Assembly: GCF_030149505.1 (NCBI RefSeq)
Contig: NZ_JASBRN010000020.1
Coordinates: 1-64,000, forward strand
Direction: 5' to 3'
DNA length: 64,000 nt
Source of the DNA: Nocardioides sp.
GTDB taxonomy: Bacteria; Actinomycetota; Actinomycetes; Propionibacteriales; Nocardioidaceae
Shown here: positions 39,794 to 50,309 of the stretch, one piece after another
Layout of the letters: every line of letters starts with the position of its first letter
Position numbering within the stretch: the first letter of the stretch is position 1
The notes under the pieces: generated by a model
Databases searched by the model: none
What the model saw: only the letters and a program-made list of their open reading frames with translations
Told to the model about the DNA's origin: nothing
Position numbers and translations under genes: made by a program

Positions 39794-40897
39794 CTAGCCT
39801 CCCCGGGGCTGCCCCGGACAGCGGTCCAGCACCAGCACCGCCCGATCGTCGTCACCGCGCGGAACCTCGCGCAGGACCCGGTCCGCGAGCCCCGGGAAGC
39901 CGGCGGCGAGCGCGGTGCCAGCGGTGCTGCGCAGCCAGTCGATGCCCTCGTCCAGGTCGAGACCGGGCCGTTCGACGACCCCGTCGGTGTAGAACATCAG
40001 CGCGTCGCCCGGTGCCAGGACGCCGGTGCTGTGGTGCAGCTCCGGCCGGCGCTGGACGCCGAGGGCCGTGCCTCGGGCGCTGTCGACCTCCCACTGCGCC
40101 CGCGAGGCCCGCCAGACCAGTGCCGGCGGGTGGCCGGCGCTGTGCAGGTCGTAGGAGCCGGAGCGCAGGTCGACCAGGACGTGGACCGCGGTGGCGAAGG
40201 TCTCGTCGGACTCCTGGCGCAGCAGGAAGTCGTTGGCGGCCTCGACGAGGCCCACCGGGGGCAGCGACCCGATCAGCCCGCCCAGGGCTCCGGCGAACTG
40301 CAGGGCGTCGGTCCCGGCCGCGACGCCCTTGCCGACCACGTCGACCAGCACCATCTCCAGCGTGCTGCGGTCCTCGGCCAGCCGGGCGACCATGAAGTCG
40401 CCGGCGTACCCCACGTCGTGCGCGGCGACCATGGCCGACTGGCAGCGCCACCCGTCCGGCAGCGGCGGCACGGTGCCCTGCCGTCGCAGCCGGTCGCGGA
40501 GGTCGGCGAGCATCGCGCCGCCGAGCGGGACCGGCAGCCCCGAGCGCTGGCGTCGGGACTGGAACAGGATGAGGGCGGCGCCGATGACCAGGGCGAGCAT
40601 CCCGGACGCGCGGGCGCTGCCGAAGTCGCCGTCGCGCAGCCCGTCCACGACGGCCAGGCAGAGCGCCCCGGAGACGGTCCAGGCACTCAGCACGACCAGT
40701 TGGCGGTGCTTGAGCAGCAACATGCCCAGCACCAGCCAGACGAAGTAGGTGCTCACCGGCATGACCGAGTAGTAGGGCAGCGAGATCGCGAAGCAGCCGG
40801 AGATGAGGACCAGCAGGACCGCGAGCGTCGCCCACTGGCTCGAGGACGTGCCGCTGCGCCACCTGCCCACCAGGTCCGGCCACGGTCGCGATCCCAC
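39794..40897 (-). CDS. Membrane SpoIIE-type PP2C serine phosphatase
   Basis: 367 residues. Four hydrophobic helices in the first 120 residues, then a SpoIIE/PP2C domain: GDFMVARLAEDRSTLEMVLVDVVGKG with metal-binding Asp, AGHPPALVW, and a final DDDRAVLVL. Presumably dephosphorylates an anti-anti-sigma protein (inference); no partner is adjacent. GTG 6 nt below TAGGGT (40904-40909). Confidence 0.9.
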   Translation of the reverse strand: MGSRPWPDLVGRWRSGTSSSQWATLAVLLVLISGCFAISLPYYSVMPVSTYFVWLVLGMLLLKHRQLVVLSAWTVSGALCLAVVDGLRDGDFGSARASGMLALVIGAALILFQSRRQRSGLPVPLGGAMLADLRDRLRRQGTVPPLPDGWRCQSAMVAAHDVGYAGDFMVARLAEDRSTLEMVLVDVVGKGVAAGTDALQFAGALGGLIGSLPPVGLVEAANDFLLRQESDETFATAVHVLVDLRSGSYDLHSAGHPPALVWRASRAQWEVDSARGTALGVQRRPELHHSTGVLAPGDALMFYTDGVVERPGLDLDEGIDWLRSTAGTALAAGFPGLADRVLREVPRGDDDRAVLVLDRCPGQPRGG

Positions 40898-41044
40898 GTC
40901 GTGACCCTAGGGGGTCGGGACGACCGGCGCCGTCGTACGGCGACGCCGAGGGGGTGGGCTGGCGCGACGCCGTCCCGGGCACCGTGGGGGTCCGGGCGCT
41001 GGTGACCCATCGCCGGCGCCACCCCGACGCCCCTCGGAGGCCTC

Positions 41045-42556
41045 GTGAGCGACCACGTCTGCCCCTTCTCCACTACCGGGACCGGTGCTCCGGCGCCGAG
41101 TGACCGCAACAGCCTGACCGTCGGCCCGGACGGCCCGATCCTGCTGCACGACCACCACCTCGTGGAGCAGATGGCGCACTTCAACCGCGAGCGCATCCCC
41201 GAGCGCAACGTCCACGCCAAGGGCTCCGGCGCGTTCGGCACCCTCGAGATCACCGAGGACATCTCCCGCTGGACCAAGGCGGCGGTCCTGCAGCAGGGCG
41301 CTCGCACCGACGCCCTCGCCCGGTTCTCCACCGTGGCCGGTGAGCTCGGCTCGCCCGACACCTGGCGCGACCCCCGCGGCTTCGCGCTGAAGTTCTACAC
41401 CTCCGAGGGCAACTGGGACCTCGTCGGCAACAACACCCCCGTCTTCTTCGTGCGCGACGTCATGAAATTCCAGCACTTCATCCGCAGCCAGAAGCGTCGG
41501 GGGGCCAACGGGCTGCGCGACAACGACATGCAGTGGGACTTCTGGACGCTCAACCCCGAGTCCGCCCACCAGGTCACCTACCTCATGGGCGACCGCGGCA
41601 TCCCCCGCAGCTGGCGACACATGAACGGCTACGGCAGCCACACCTACCTGCTCTACAACGAGGCCGGCGAGAAGTCGTGGGTGAAGTTCCACTTCATCTC
41701 GGAGCAGGGTGTCGAGTGCCTGACCCAGGACGAGGCCAACCGGATCGCCGGCGAGGACTCGGACTTCCACCGGCGTGACCTCTTCCAGTCGATCGAGGCC
41801 GGCGAGCACCCCTCGTGGCGCTTCCGCATCCAGGTGATGCCCTACGAGGAGGCGAAGACCTACCGCTTCAACCCCTTCGACCTGACCAAGGTGTGGCCGC
41901 ACGAGGACTACCCGCTCCACGACGTCGGGACGCTGACCCTGCACACCAATCCCGAGAACCACTTCGCCCAGATCGAGCAGGCCGCCTTCGAGCCCTCGGC
42001 CGTCGTGCCCGGCATCGGCTTCTCCCCCGACAAGATGCTCCTGGGCCGGGTCTTCTCCTACGCCGACACCCACCGCTACCGGATCGGCCCCAACTACCAG
42101 CAGCTGCCGGTCAACCGGCACCGGGTCGAGGGCGCCTACACCTACCAGTTCGACGGGCCGATGGCCTACGACCACACCGGCGACAGGTCGAAGTACGCAC
42201 CCAACTCCTACGGCGACCCGTTCTCCGACCTCACGGGACCGGCCGCGGACGGCTGGGAGACCGACGGCGAGATGGTGCGCGAGGCCTACACGCTGCGTGC
42301 CGAGGACGACGACTTCGGCCAGGCCGGGACCCTGGTGCGCGAGGTCTTCGACGACGCCGCCCGGGAGCGGTTCGTGGCGAACGTCGCGGGCCACCTCGCC
42401 GGCGGGGTGTCCGCCGAGGTCCTCGAGCGGGCCTTCGACTACTGGCGGCAGGTGGACGTCGAGATCGGCAAGCGGATCGAGGAGGCCGTGCGCGCCGGGG
42501 ACCACGGCGACCCCGCCCCGCACCCGACCGAGGCCCGCGAGGTCGTGCCGGGCTGA
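41045..42556 (+). CDS. katA: Monofunctional heme catalase
   Basis: 503 residues, small-subunit clade 3-like. Distal His region [23 protein letters not shown] with distal Asn nearby, and proximal tyrosine region [19 protein letters not shown]. Detoxifies H2O2. CGGAGG precedes the GTG start. No FurA/OxyR gene or obvious regulator site is next to it. Confidence 0.96.
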   Translation: MSDHVCPFSTTGTGAPAPSDRNSLTVGPDGPILLHDHHLVEQMAHFNRERIPERNVHAKGSGAFGTLEITEDISRWTKAAVLQQGARTDALARFSTVAGELGSPDTWRDPRGFALKFYTSEGNWDLVGNNTPVFFVRDVMKFQHFIRSQKRRGANGLRDNDMQWDFWTLNPESAHQVTYLMGDRGIPRSWRHMNGYGSHTYLLYNEAGEKSWVKFHFISEQGVECLTQDEANRIAGEDSDFHRRDLFQSIEAGEHPSWRFRIQVMPYEEAKTYRFNPFDLTKVWPHEDYPLHDVGTLTLHTNPENHFAQIEQAAFEPSAVVPGIGFSPDKMLLGRVFSYADTHRYRIGPNYQQLPVNRHRVEGAYTYQFDGPMAYDHTGDRSKYAPNSYGDPFSDLTGPAADGWETDGEMVREAYTLRAEDDDFGQAGTLVREVFDDAARERFVANVAGHLAGGVSAEVLERAFDYWRQVDVEIGKRIEEAVRAGDHGDPAPHPTEAREVVPG

Positions 42557-42600
42557 GCCGTGGCCGGTCCCGACGCTGCCGACCACTAGGGTCGGGGCCC

Positions 42601-43431
42601 GTGTCGCGACGTCGCCGTGAGCGGGCCCCGGTCCTGGTCAGTGCCCACCGGTGCGGCGCGGGCACCGATCGGTCGCGCGAGAACAGCCGGGCCGCGCTGG
42701 ACGACGCCGTCGCGATGGGCGTGGAGTACGTCGAGTTCGACGTCCAGCGTCTTGGCTGCGGCTCCCTGGTTCTGCTGCACGACGACGAGGTCGAGATCGA
42801 GGGGCGACGGGTCCCGCTCGGCCGGCTCACCCTCGCCGAGCTGCGCCGGGTCCACCCCGACGTGCTGGGCTACGAGGAGGTGCTGCGGGCGCTCGCCGGC
42901 CGCGCCATGGCGCACGTCGACCTCAAGTTCACCTCTCCCCCGGCGGCGTACGAGGTCGCCTCGACCACCCACGAGGTGGCTGCCGCGCGCCTGGCCGTGG
43001 AGCTGCTCGGCGTCGACGCCGTCGTGGTGACCACCCTCGAGGACGACTCCGTCCGCGCGGTGCGCGACTGGGCCGACGCCGAGGGCCTGGACCTGCTCGT
43101 CGGGCTGTCCCTGGGGCGCAGCGTCCGCGGGCTTCCCGTCGTGCGCCAGGTCCGGACACGCTGGTCGGAGCTGCGGCCGCACCTGCGCCTGACCGGGTCG
43201 CGGGCCAACCTCGTCGTCGCCAAGCACACCCTGGCGCGGCTCGGGGTCGCGGCCTACGCCCGCCGCCGCGGCCTCCCGCTGCTGGTGTGGACTGTCGACA
43301 CCGAGCGCTCCCTGCGCTACTGGATGCGCCCGGGCCGCGCCTGGCTGGTGACCAGCAACGAGCCCGCGCTCGCGCTGAGGGTCCGCGACCTCGGAAGAGC
43401 AGGTCCCGAGGTTCCTAGGATGAGCGCGTGA
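42601..43431 (+). CDS. Glycerophosphodiester phosphodiesterase
   Basis: 276 residues. The TIM-barrel GDPD fold is visible: SAHRCGAGTDRSRENSRAAL (catalytic His/Arg and Glu), EFDVQRL, a second His in LLHDD, MAHVDLKF and a final VWTVDTERSLRYW. The first motif is SAHRCG rather than the commoner AHRG. GTG 8 nt below TAGGGT (42587-42592). Last codons overlap the next gene by 4 bp (GTGA). Confidence 0.87.
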   Translation: MSRRRRERAPVLVSAHRCGAGTDRSRENSRAALDDAVAMGVEYVEFDVQRLGCGSLVLLHDDEVEIEGRRVPLGRLTLAELRRVHPDVLGYEEVLRALAGRAMAHVDLKFTSPPAAYEVASTTHEVAAARLAVELLGVDAVVVTTLEDDSVRAVRDWADAEGLDLLVGLSLGRSVRGLPVVRQVRTRWSELRPHLRLTGSRANLVVAKHTLARLGVAAYARRRGLPLLVWTVDTERSLRYWMRPGRAWLVTSNEPALALRVRDLGRAGPEVPRMSA

Positions 43432-44411
43432 GCAGCGGGGCGACTGGGACGACCAACGTGCGCACCGACGTCCTCGGCGAGCCGTGGCTGGCCGAGACGA
43501 TCCCGCTGGGCCACGACGACGAGGGGCCGGTCGTCGCGACGCTCGTGTCCTGCCGTGCGGCCGAGCCGACGGGTCGCGCGGTCCTGCACGTGCACGGCTT
43601 CGCCGACTACTTCTTCCAGACCGAGTACGCCGCGTGGTGGCTCGAGCGCGGCTACGACTTCTACGCGATCGACCTGCGCAAGTACGGCCGCTCACTGCTG
43701 CCGGGGCAGACCGCCAACCACGTCACCGACCTGCGAGCCTACGACGCCGACCTGGACGCCGCCTGGCAGCGGATCACCGCACGCGACGGGCACGAGCACG
43801 TGGTGGCCTCCGCCCACTCCACCGGTGGCCTGACCCTGCCGCTGTGGCTGCACCGGCGCCGGCCGCGCGAGCTGGCCGGGGTGGTGCTGAACTCGCCCTG
43901 GTTGGACCTCCAGGGCAGCCTCCTGGTCCGCACCCTCGGGTCGCTGGTGCTCAAGGAGCTGGGCCGCCACCGTCCCCTCCACGAGATCCGCCGGGACGTG
44001 AGCGGGGTCTACGCCCGGTCGCTGCACCGCGACCACGAGGGCGAGTGGGACTTCGACCTGGCCTGGAAGCCGATCGAGTCCTTCGCCGTCCACGCGGGGT
44101 GGCTGCGGGCGGTCCGGCACGGCCACGCCCGGCTGCAGCGGGGCCTGGACGTGCCGGCGCCGGTCCTGGTGCTGTCCTCGGACCGCTCGGCCTTCCCCCG
44201 CGAGATGGTCGAGGACGTGCACGAGACCGACGTCGTGCTCGAGGTGCCCCAGATCCGGCGCTGGGCCACGGCGATCGGCTCGCGGGTCACCTACGTCGCG
44301 GTCGCCGGGGCGCGCCACGACGTGGTGCTGTCCCGGCAACCGGCCCGCGAGCAGGTCTACCGCGAGCTGGAGCGCTGGTGGGCGGCGTACGTCGACGACC
44401 CGACGGCCTGA
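43428..44411 (+). CDS. Alpha/beta hydrolase, monoacylglycerol-lipase-like
   Basis: 327 residues. LHVHGFADYFFQTEYAAWW and the nucleophile elbow SAHSTGG (Ala replaces the first Gly of GxSxG), with catalytic Asp in VLSSD and His in GARHDVVLS. Coupled to the GDPD gene, so the pair may degrade glycerolipids. It also has its own -10 box TAGGAT (43416-43421) inside the GDPD gene, 6 nt before the GTG. Confidence 0.88.
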   Translation: MSSGATGTTNVRTDVLGEPWLAETIPLGHDDEGPVVATLVSCRAAEPTGRAVLHVHGFADYFFQTEYAAWWLERGYDFYAIDLRKYGRSLLPGQTANHVTDLRAYDADLDAAWQRITARDGHEHVVASAHSTGGLTLPLWLHRRRPRELAGVVLNSPWLDLQGSLLVRTLGSLVLKELGRHRPLHEIRRDVSGVYARSLHRDHEGEWDFDLAWKPIESFAVHAGWLRAVRHGHARLQRGLDVPAPVLVLSSDRSAFPREMVEDVHETDVVLEVPQIRRWATAIGSRVTYVAVAGARHDVVLSRQPAREQVYRELERWWAAYVDDPTA

Positions 44412-44464
44412 CCCACGCCCGGACGGTCCCCCACCCGGGTCGAGGTCGCGGCTAGGTTGACGCC

Positions 44465-44884
44465 ATGAACCCTGTGACCGGACTCTCCCTCGGCCGGATC
44501 GTGATCGGCGCCGCCTCCCTGGCCCGCCCCGACGCGACGGTCGGCGCCATGGGCCTGGACGTGGCCAAGAACCCCCAGTCCGCCTTCGTGATGCGCCTCT
44601 TCGGTGCCCGTGAGGTCGCCCTCGGGGTGGCGACCCTCGTGTCCTCGGGCCGCGGCCGCACCGGCCTGGTGCTGCTCGGTGTCGGCGTCGACGCCGCCGA
44701 CGCCTACGCGGGCCTCGTCGGGCCCAAGACCGACGGGATCGAGCAGCGCGCCGGGACGGTCATGACCGCGGTCGCCGGTGGCGCAGTGCTGGCGGGCCTG
44801 CTCGGCCTGCTCCCCCGCCGCTCCCGCAAGGCCGCCGCGGTCACCGCGGCCGCCGCCACTGCGGGCAAGCGCGCCAAGAAGTAG
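44465..44884 (+). CDS. Small membrane protein (DUF4267-like)
   Basis: 139 residues, three to four hydrophobic segments with GRIVIGAASLARPDATVGAM and LFGAREVALGVATL, the pattern of DUF4267/oxidoreductase-associated small membrane proteins. Lys-rich C-terminus. ATG 6 nt below TAGGTT (44453-44458). Function unknown. Confidence 0.7.
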   Translation: MNPVTGLSLGRIVIGAASLARPDATVGAMGLDVAKNPQSAFVMRLFGAREVALGVATLVSSGRGRTGLVLLGVGVDAADAYAGLVGPKTDGIEQRAGTVMTAVAGGAVLAGLLGLLPRRSRKAAAVTAAAATAGKRAKK

Positions 44885-44897
44885 TCCCCGACGCACG

Positions 44898-44933
44898 GCA
44901 CCGGCCGGGACCCCGCGGGGTCCCGGCCGGTGC
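44898..44933. terminator. Perfect 36-nt palindrome, bidirectional terminator
   Basis: GCACCGGCCGGGACCC through its exact complement, a fully self-complementary 36-mer (16-bp stem, 4-nt loop). It lies between convergent stops, 14 nt past 44884. Confidence 0.85.
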
Positions 44934-44958
44934 TGGGTCGTGCTTCTCCCCGGGGGGG

Positions 44959-46047
44959 TCAGGCCGTCGGCGGCTCCGAGCCGTCGGCACGCCGCGGGTT
45001 GGCGGCCTGGGCGGCCTCCTGGATCGCGGCCTGCACCGCCTCGTGCGCGCCCGCGCCGGCGGAGGAGGTCTCCGGCAGCTCGGGCTCGCTGGAGCCCATG
45101 TCCACGCGCGTGGCGGGGCCGTCGACCTCCTGCGGGATGCCCGCCAGGTTGTTCATGGTCGAGCCCAGGCCCTCGAGCGCCTTGCCGATCTCGCTGGGGA
45201 CGATCCACACCTTGTTGGCGTCGCCCTCGGCGATCTTCGGCATCATCTGGAGGTACTGGTAGGCCAGCAGCGACTGGTCCGGGCGACCGTCGTGGATCGC
45301 CTGGAAGACCGTCTGGATGGCCTGGCCCTCACCCTGGGCTCGCAGGATCGCTGCCTCGCGGTCGGCCTGTGCGCGCAGGATGCTGGACTCGCGGTCACCC
45401 TCGGCAGTGAGGATCGCCGACTGCTTCTGGCCCTCGGCGGTGAGGATCGCCGACTGCCGCTCGCCCTCGGCGGTCAGGATGGCCGCCCGCTTGTCGCGGT
45501 CGGCGCGCATCTGCTTCTCCATCGAGTCCTTGATCGACGGCGGCGGGTCGATGCCCTTGATCTCGACACGGTTCACGCGCACGCCCCACTTGCCGGTGGC
45601 CTCGTCGAGCACGCCGCGCAGCCCGCCGTTGATCGACTCACGGCTGGTGAGGGTCTCCTCGAGGTCCATGCCACCCACGATGTTGCGCAGGGTGGTCATG
45701 GTCAGCTGCTCGATCGCCTGGATGTAGTTGGCGATCTCGTAGGTGGCAGCCACCGAGTCGGTGACCTGGAAGTAGATGACGGTGTCGATCGAGACGACGA
45801 GGTTGTCCTCGGTGATCACCGGCTGCGGCGGGAAGCTGACCACCTGCTCGCGCATGTCGATGACGTAGCGGACCTTGTCGATGAACGGCACGACGATGTT
45901 GAGTCCGGGGTTGAGGGTGGTGCGGTACTTCCCGAAGCGCTCGACGATGCCCGCGCGTGCCTGCGGCACGATGCGCACCGTCTTGGCGAGCACGGTGAGG
46001 ACGAACAGGAAGACGACAGCCAGCAGGATCAGGATCGCGACGCCCAT
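44959..46047 (-). CDS. SPFH/stomatin-like membrane protein
   Basis: 362 residues. N-terminal membrane anchor (ILILLAVVFLFVLTVL), SPFH/band-7 domain (ERFGKYRTTLNPGLNIVVPF), then a coiled coil of 11-residue repeats (ILTAEGxxxSA) and a C-terminal acidic tail. Forms large membrane scaffolds, typically with NfeD, whose gene is next upstream. GAAGGAG ribosome site before ATG. Confidence 0.93.
   Translation of the reverse strand: MGVAILILLAVVFLFVLTVLAKTVRIVPQARAGIVERFGKYRTTLNPGLNIVVPFIDKVRYVIDMREQVVSFPPQPVITEDNLVVSIDTVIYFQVTDSVAATYEIANYIQAIEQLTMTTLRNIVGGMDLEETLTSRESINGGLRGVLDEATGKWGVRVNRVEIKGIDPPPSIKDSMEKQMRADRDKRAAILTAEGERQSAILTAEGQKQSAILTAEGDRESSILRAQADREAAILRAQGEGQAIQTVFQAIHDGRPDQSLLAYQYLQMMPKIAEGDANKVWIVPSEIGKALEGLGSTMNNLAGIPQEVDGPATRVDMGSSEPELPETSSAGAGAHEAVQAAIQEAAQAANPRRADGSEPPTA
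45398..45496. repeat. Three 33-bp coding repeats in the SPFH coiled coil
   Basis: Units at 45398, 45431 and 45464 encode the 11-residue ILTAEGxxQSA repeat. Units 1 and 2 differ at few positions. Confidence 0.85.
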
Positions 46048-46120
46048 GCTGCTCCTTCGTTGGGGGGCGGGTGTCTGGTCAGGGTGTGTCGGGGGTCTGG
46101 GGGGACCGCGTGAGGCCGTC

Positions 46121-46612
46121 TCAGGCGTCGTCGCGGGGTAGCTGGCGCGAGGGCGGCAGCGGGTCGCCGGTGGGATGCACGAACGCCGTGGCGCCGCGGA
46201 TCTCCAGCACCTCGACGGTCTGCCCGGGCTCGATCACCAGGTGCTCGTCGTACGGCGCCGCGGACCAGGTGTCGCCGGCCAGCTTGACCCGGCCGGTCTC
46301 GGTGGCGGTGATCTGGGCGGTCACCACGCCCTGGGTGCCGATCAGCTTGCTCGTGCCGAGGGAGAGCTCGGGGCCGCCGTGCAGCCGACCCACGAGGCGC
46401 GGCCGCAGCAGCGTGAGGGTCGCCAGCGAGGTCCCGAGTGCCACGAGCACCTGCACGGCGACCGGCGCGGCGAGCACCCCGGCCACCAGGCCGCCCATCG
46501 CGCCGACGGCGAGCATGAGGAAGATGAGGTCGAGGCTGAACATCTCGGCCACGCCGAGCACCGCTGCGACCGAGAGCCAGGCCGCCCAGGCGTTGTCGCT
46601 GAGCCACTCCAT
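46121..46612 (-). CDS. NfeD-family membrane protein (short form)
   Basis: 163 residues. N-terminal helices up to about residue 70, then the OB-fold-like soluble domain (GTQGVVTAQITATETGRVKL and PGQTVEVLEIRGATAFV). NfeD genes usually pair with SPFH genes; here it lies 73 bp upstream of one. ATG 6 nt below TAGGGT (46619-46624). Confidence 0.92.
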   Translation of the reverse strand: MEWLSDNAWAAWLSVAAVLGVAEMFSLDLIFLMLAVGAMGGLVAGVLAAPVAVQVLVALGTSLATLTLLRPRLVGRLHGGPELSLGTSKLIGTQGVVTAQITATETGRVKLAGDTWSAAPYDEHLVIEPGQTVEVLEIRGATAFVHPTGDPLPPSRQLPRDDA

Positions 46613-46621
46613 GGATCGACC

Positions 46622-47416
<795 letters not shown>

Positions 47417-47524
47417 GGCCGCACCCTATCCACGGCCGCGCCCGGCGCCGACCGGGCGGGAGGACCCGGCGGGTCGGGCGGGGTTCCGGGTCGAGCGTCG
47501 GCCCGCGGCGTACCCTCTCCCGCC

Positions 47525-48283
47525 GTGACGTCGCACCTGCCTGCCTCGGCCCGCCTCGCGTGGTGGGGCACCTCCTGGTTGCGCGGCCAGGTGGTCCCCG
47601 ACCTGCTCATCGACGCGGTGCTGGGCGACGACGTGACCCACGCGGTCGCCGGCCTCTCCGCGCTCGGACTGGGGGGCGACGGCGCGACCGAGACCCTGCT
47701 CGGCGGCCTGGCCCGGCTGCGGGTGGAGGGCGCGCAGTCCTTCGGTGCCGCGTTCCCGGTCGAGGGCGACCCGGTCGGCCTCGGTGGCCCGGCGGCCTTC
47801 AACGCCGCGGCGCTGGAGGCCGGGGAAGCCGTGGTGGTCGTCCTGTCCGACGGCAGCGCCGTGGGCCTGGTGCCGGAGACCGTGGGTGCGGCGACGACCT
47901 GGGTGGCCCACCGGGCCGCGCGTCGCCAGCTGCCGGACGTCGGGGAGGCCGACCGCGCGCTGCGCGCCGGGCTGCTCGAGGCCGCGGACGCCCTGGCAGC
48001 CCTGGACGTGGCCCGCTGGCGCCCCGAGGTGGCCGACCGGCTGATCGACCTGCGCCGTACCGAGCCGCTGGAGGGGCCTCCTGGCACTCCCCCGCGGTGC
48101 GTGGAGCTGCTGGCGCGGGGACTGCGCGCGGCCGAGGTGGTCGAGCTCGCCCTCGAGGACGAGGGCGGTGCGCTGAGCCTGCACGAGATCACCCGCCGGG
48201 AGGCCGCGATCCTGCCCCTGGGCGCGCACGCCCGCCGGGCGATGGTGGCCGCATGCTCTCCCGAGGTCTGGCCGCCTGCGTGA
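47525..48283 (+). CDS. Conserved-looking protein of unknown function
   Basis: 252 residues, alanine/leucine rich, predicted soluble, no motif I recognise. It begins MTSHLPASARLAWWGTSWLR; the middle has an LxGG-rich segment and a strand pair (VVVVLSDGSAVGLVPETV). GTG 8 nt below TACCCT (47511-47516). Divergent from the ABC ATPase and immediately before serB. Confidence 0.75.
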   Translation: MTSHLPASARLAWWGTSWLRGQVVPDLLIDAVLGDDVTHAVAGLSALGLGGDGATETLLGGLARLRVEGAQSFGAAFPVEGDPVGLGGPAAFNAAALEAGEAVVVVLSDGSAVGLVPETVGAATTWVAHRAARRQLPDVGEADRALRAGLLEAADALAALDVARWRPEVADRLIDLRRTEPLEGPPGTPPRCVELLARGLRAAEVVELALEDEGGALSLHEITRREAAILPLGAHARRAMVAACSPEVWPPA

Positions 48284-48317
48284 GCACGGCGTCGCGCACC
48301 GCTAGCCTCGTGCCGCG

Positions 48318-49568
48318 ATGACGACTCCGCCGAGCAACCCCCCTCAGGCCGACGGGCCGATCCCACACCCCGAGACGCTGCTGGTCACGCTCACGGGGCG
48401 GGAGCGCCCGGGCATCACCTCGGCGGTCTTCGCGACCCTCGCAGGTGCCGGCGTCGAGGTGGTCGACCTCGAGCAGATCGTGCTGCGCCGCCGCCTCATC
48501 CTGGGTGTCCTCGTGACGGTGCCCAGCGACGTCCAGTCGCTGCGCCAGGCCCTCCAGGCCACGGCCGACGAGCTCGCGATGACCCTCGAGGTCGAGCCCG
48601 GCACCGGGGACACGTCGCCCCCGTCGTCGCGCGGCGCCCACGTCACCGTGCTCGGCACCCCGCTCACCGCCGCCGCGATGGCCGCGGTCGCCGGCCGGAT
48701 CGCCGCGGCCGGGGGCAACATCGACCGGATCGAGCGGATGGCGCGCTACCCCGTCACCGCCCTGGACCTCCGCGTCTCCGGAGCCTCGCCCGAGGCGTTG
48801 CGTGCCGAGCTGGCCACCGAGGCCGCGCGCCAGGGCATCGACGTGGCCGTCCAGCCCGCCGACCTGCTGCGCCGCGGCATGCGCCTCATCGTCATGGACG
48901 TCGACTCCACGCTCATCCAGGGCGAGGTCATCGAGATGATCGCCGCCCACGCCGGCTGCGAGGCCGAGGTCGCCGAGGTCACCGAGCGGGCGATGCGCGG
49001 GGAGCTGGACTTCGAGGAGTCGTTGCGTTCCCGGGTCGCCCTGCTCGAGGGGGTCCCGGCCTCCGCCCTGCACGAGGTGTACGACGCCATCCAGCTCGCC
49101 CCCGGGGCACGCACCATGGTGCGGACCCTGCGGCGGCTGGGCTACCGGTTCGCGATCGTCTCCGGCGGCTTCACGCAGATCACCGACCGGCTCGCGGTCG
49201 ACCTGGGCATCCACTTCGCCCGCGCCAACGAGCTGGAGATCGTCGACGGCCGGCTCACCGGCCGGATCGTGGGGCCGGTCGTCGACCGGGCCGGGAAGGC
49301 GGCCGCACTGCGCGAGTTCGCCGCCGAGGTCGGGGTCGACGTGGCCTCGACCATCGCCATCGGCGACGGCGCCAACGACCTCGACATGCTCGCCGCCGCC
49401 GGCCTGGGCATCGCCTACAACGCCAAGCCGGCCGTGCGCGACGCCGCCGACACCGCGGTGAACGTGCCCTACCTCGACACGATCATGTACCTCCTCGGCA
49501 TCTCCCGCGAGGAGATCGAGGCCGCCGACCGGGCCGCCGGGGTCACCACCCCCGCTCCCCCCGTCTGA
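48318..49568 (+). CDS. serB: Phosphoserine phosphatase with ACT-type N-terminus
   Basis: 416 residues. Two regulatory ACT-like repeats (about 1-170; LVTLTGRERPGITSAVFATL), then the HAD domain with MDVDSTLIQGEV, SGGFTQITD and GDGANDLDMLAAAGLG. Final step of serine synthesis, likely feedback-controlled. ATG 9 nt below TAGCCT (48303-48308). Confidence 0.95.
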   Translation: MTTPPSNPPQADGPIPHPETLLVTLTGRERPGITSAVFATLAGAGVEVVDLEQIVLRRRLILGVLVTVPSDVQSLRQALQATADELAMTLEVEPGTGDTSPPSSRGAHVTVLGTPLTAAAMAAVAGRIAAAGGNIDRIERMARYPVTALDLRVSGASPEALRAELATEAARQGIDVAVQPADLLRRGMRLIVMDVDSTLIQGEVIEMIAAHAGCEAEVAEVTERAMRGELDFEESLRSRVALLEGVPASALHEVYDAIQLAPGARTMVRTLRRLGYRFAIVSGGFTQITDRLAVDLGIHFARANELEIVDGRLTGRIVGPVVDRAGKAAALREFAAEVGVDVASTIAIGDGANDLDMLAAAGLGIAYNAKPAVRDAADTAVNVPYLDTIMYLLGISREEIEAADRAAGVTTPAPPV

Positions 49569-49575
49569 GCCCGAG

Positions 49576-49605
49576 CCGGCGCATCCCTCCGGAGCTGTGC
49601 GCCGG
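49576..49605. terminator. Hairpin between convergent serB and SixA-like genes
   Basis: CCGGCGCA pairs with TGCGCCGG around a 14-nt loop, starting 8 nt after the serB stop. No T-run. Confidence 0.5.
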
Positions 49606-49641
49606 TTCGACCGTCCTCGGGGTCGGTCGTCGTCGAGCGAG

Positions 49642-50181
49642 TCAGGCGCGGGGCACGTGGTGGGCGCGGATGGTCGCGCCCTGCTCGTCGAGGTCGGCCC
49701 AGTCGCCGGTGAGGTCGTAGAGCGTCATGGCGGAGGTGGGGTAGCCCATGACCAGGGCGTTGGAGGCTTCCTCGTCGCCGTCACCGTCGTCGAGCAGCTC
49801 GGCGAGGTAGCCCATGGTCGGGTTGTGGCCGACCACGAGCAGCGCCAGCGCGTCCTCGGGCACCTCGCGCACGAGGTCCAGCGCGGTCTCCGGCCCGGCC
49901 TCGTAGAGGGTCTCGGACTCGTCGGTCTCGATCGCGTCGGCGTCCCACCCGGCCCCGTCGGCGAGGGCGGCCCAGGTCTCGCGGGTGCGCAGGGACGCCG
50001 AGACCAGCACGTGGTCGGGCACGAACCCCTGCTCGACCAGCCACCGCCCGGCCAGCTCGGCCTCGGTCACACCGCGATCGGCGAGATGGCGGTCGAAGTC
50101 GGTCGGTCCGTGCGCCTCGGCCTTGGCGTGGCGCATGACGACGAGCTGGCGCGGGGTCTCCGGGCGGCGGTTCTCGGGCAC
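49642..50181 (-). CDS. SixA-type histidine phosphatase
   Basis: 179 residues. LVVMRHAKAEAHGPTDFDRH has the RHG-like RHA motif, and a second His lies in VVGHNPTMGYLAELL. Substrate unknown; SixA-type enzymes act on phosphohistidine. The GTG at 50181 has the -10-like CAGATT 6 nt upstream; a longer reading adds a Pro/Cys-rich stretch. Confidence 0.85.
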   Translation of the reverse strand: MPENRRPETPRQLVVMRHAKAEAHGPTDFDRHLADRGVTEAELAGRWLVEQGFVPDHVLVSASLRTRETWAALADGAGWDADAIETDESETLYEAGPETALDLVREVPEDALALLVVGHNPTMGYLAELLDDGDGDEEASNALVMGYPTSAMTLYDLTGDWADLDEQGATIRAHHVPRA

Positions 50182-50309
50182 GCCCACAATCTGACAGGCC
50201 CCCGGGCACCGGACAACGCGGGGTCCGCCCACCGTCGTACGCCGGCACCGACCGCGGCCCCGGGGGCCCGGCGCAGCCCCGCCCGGCGTGCGCGCAGCGT
50301 CCGCGCCGG

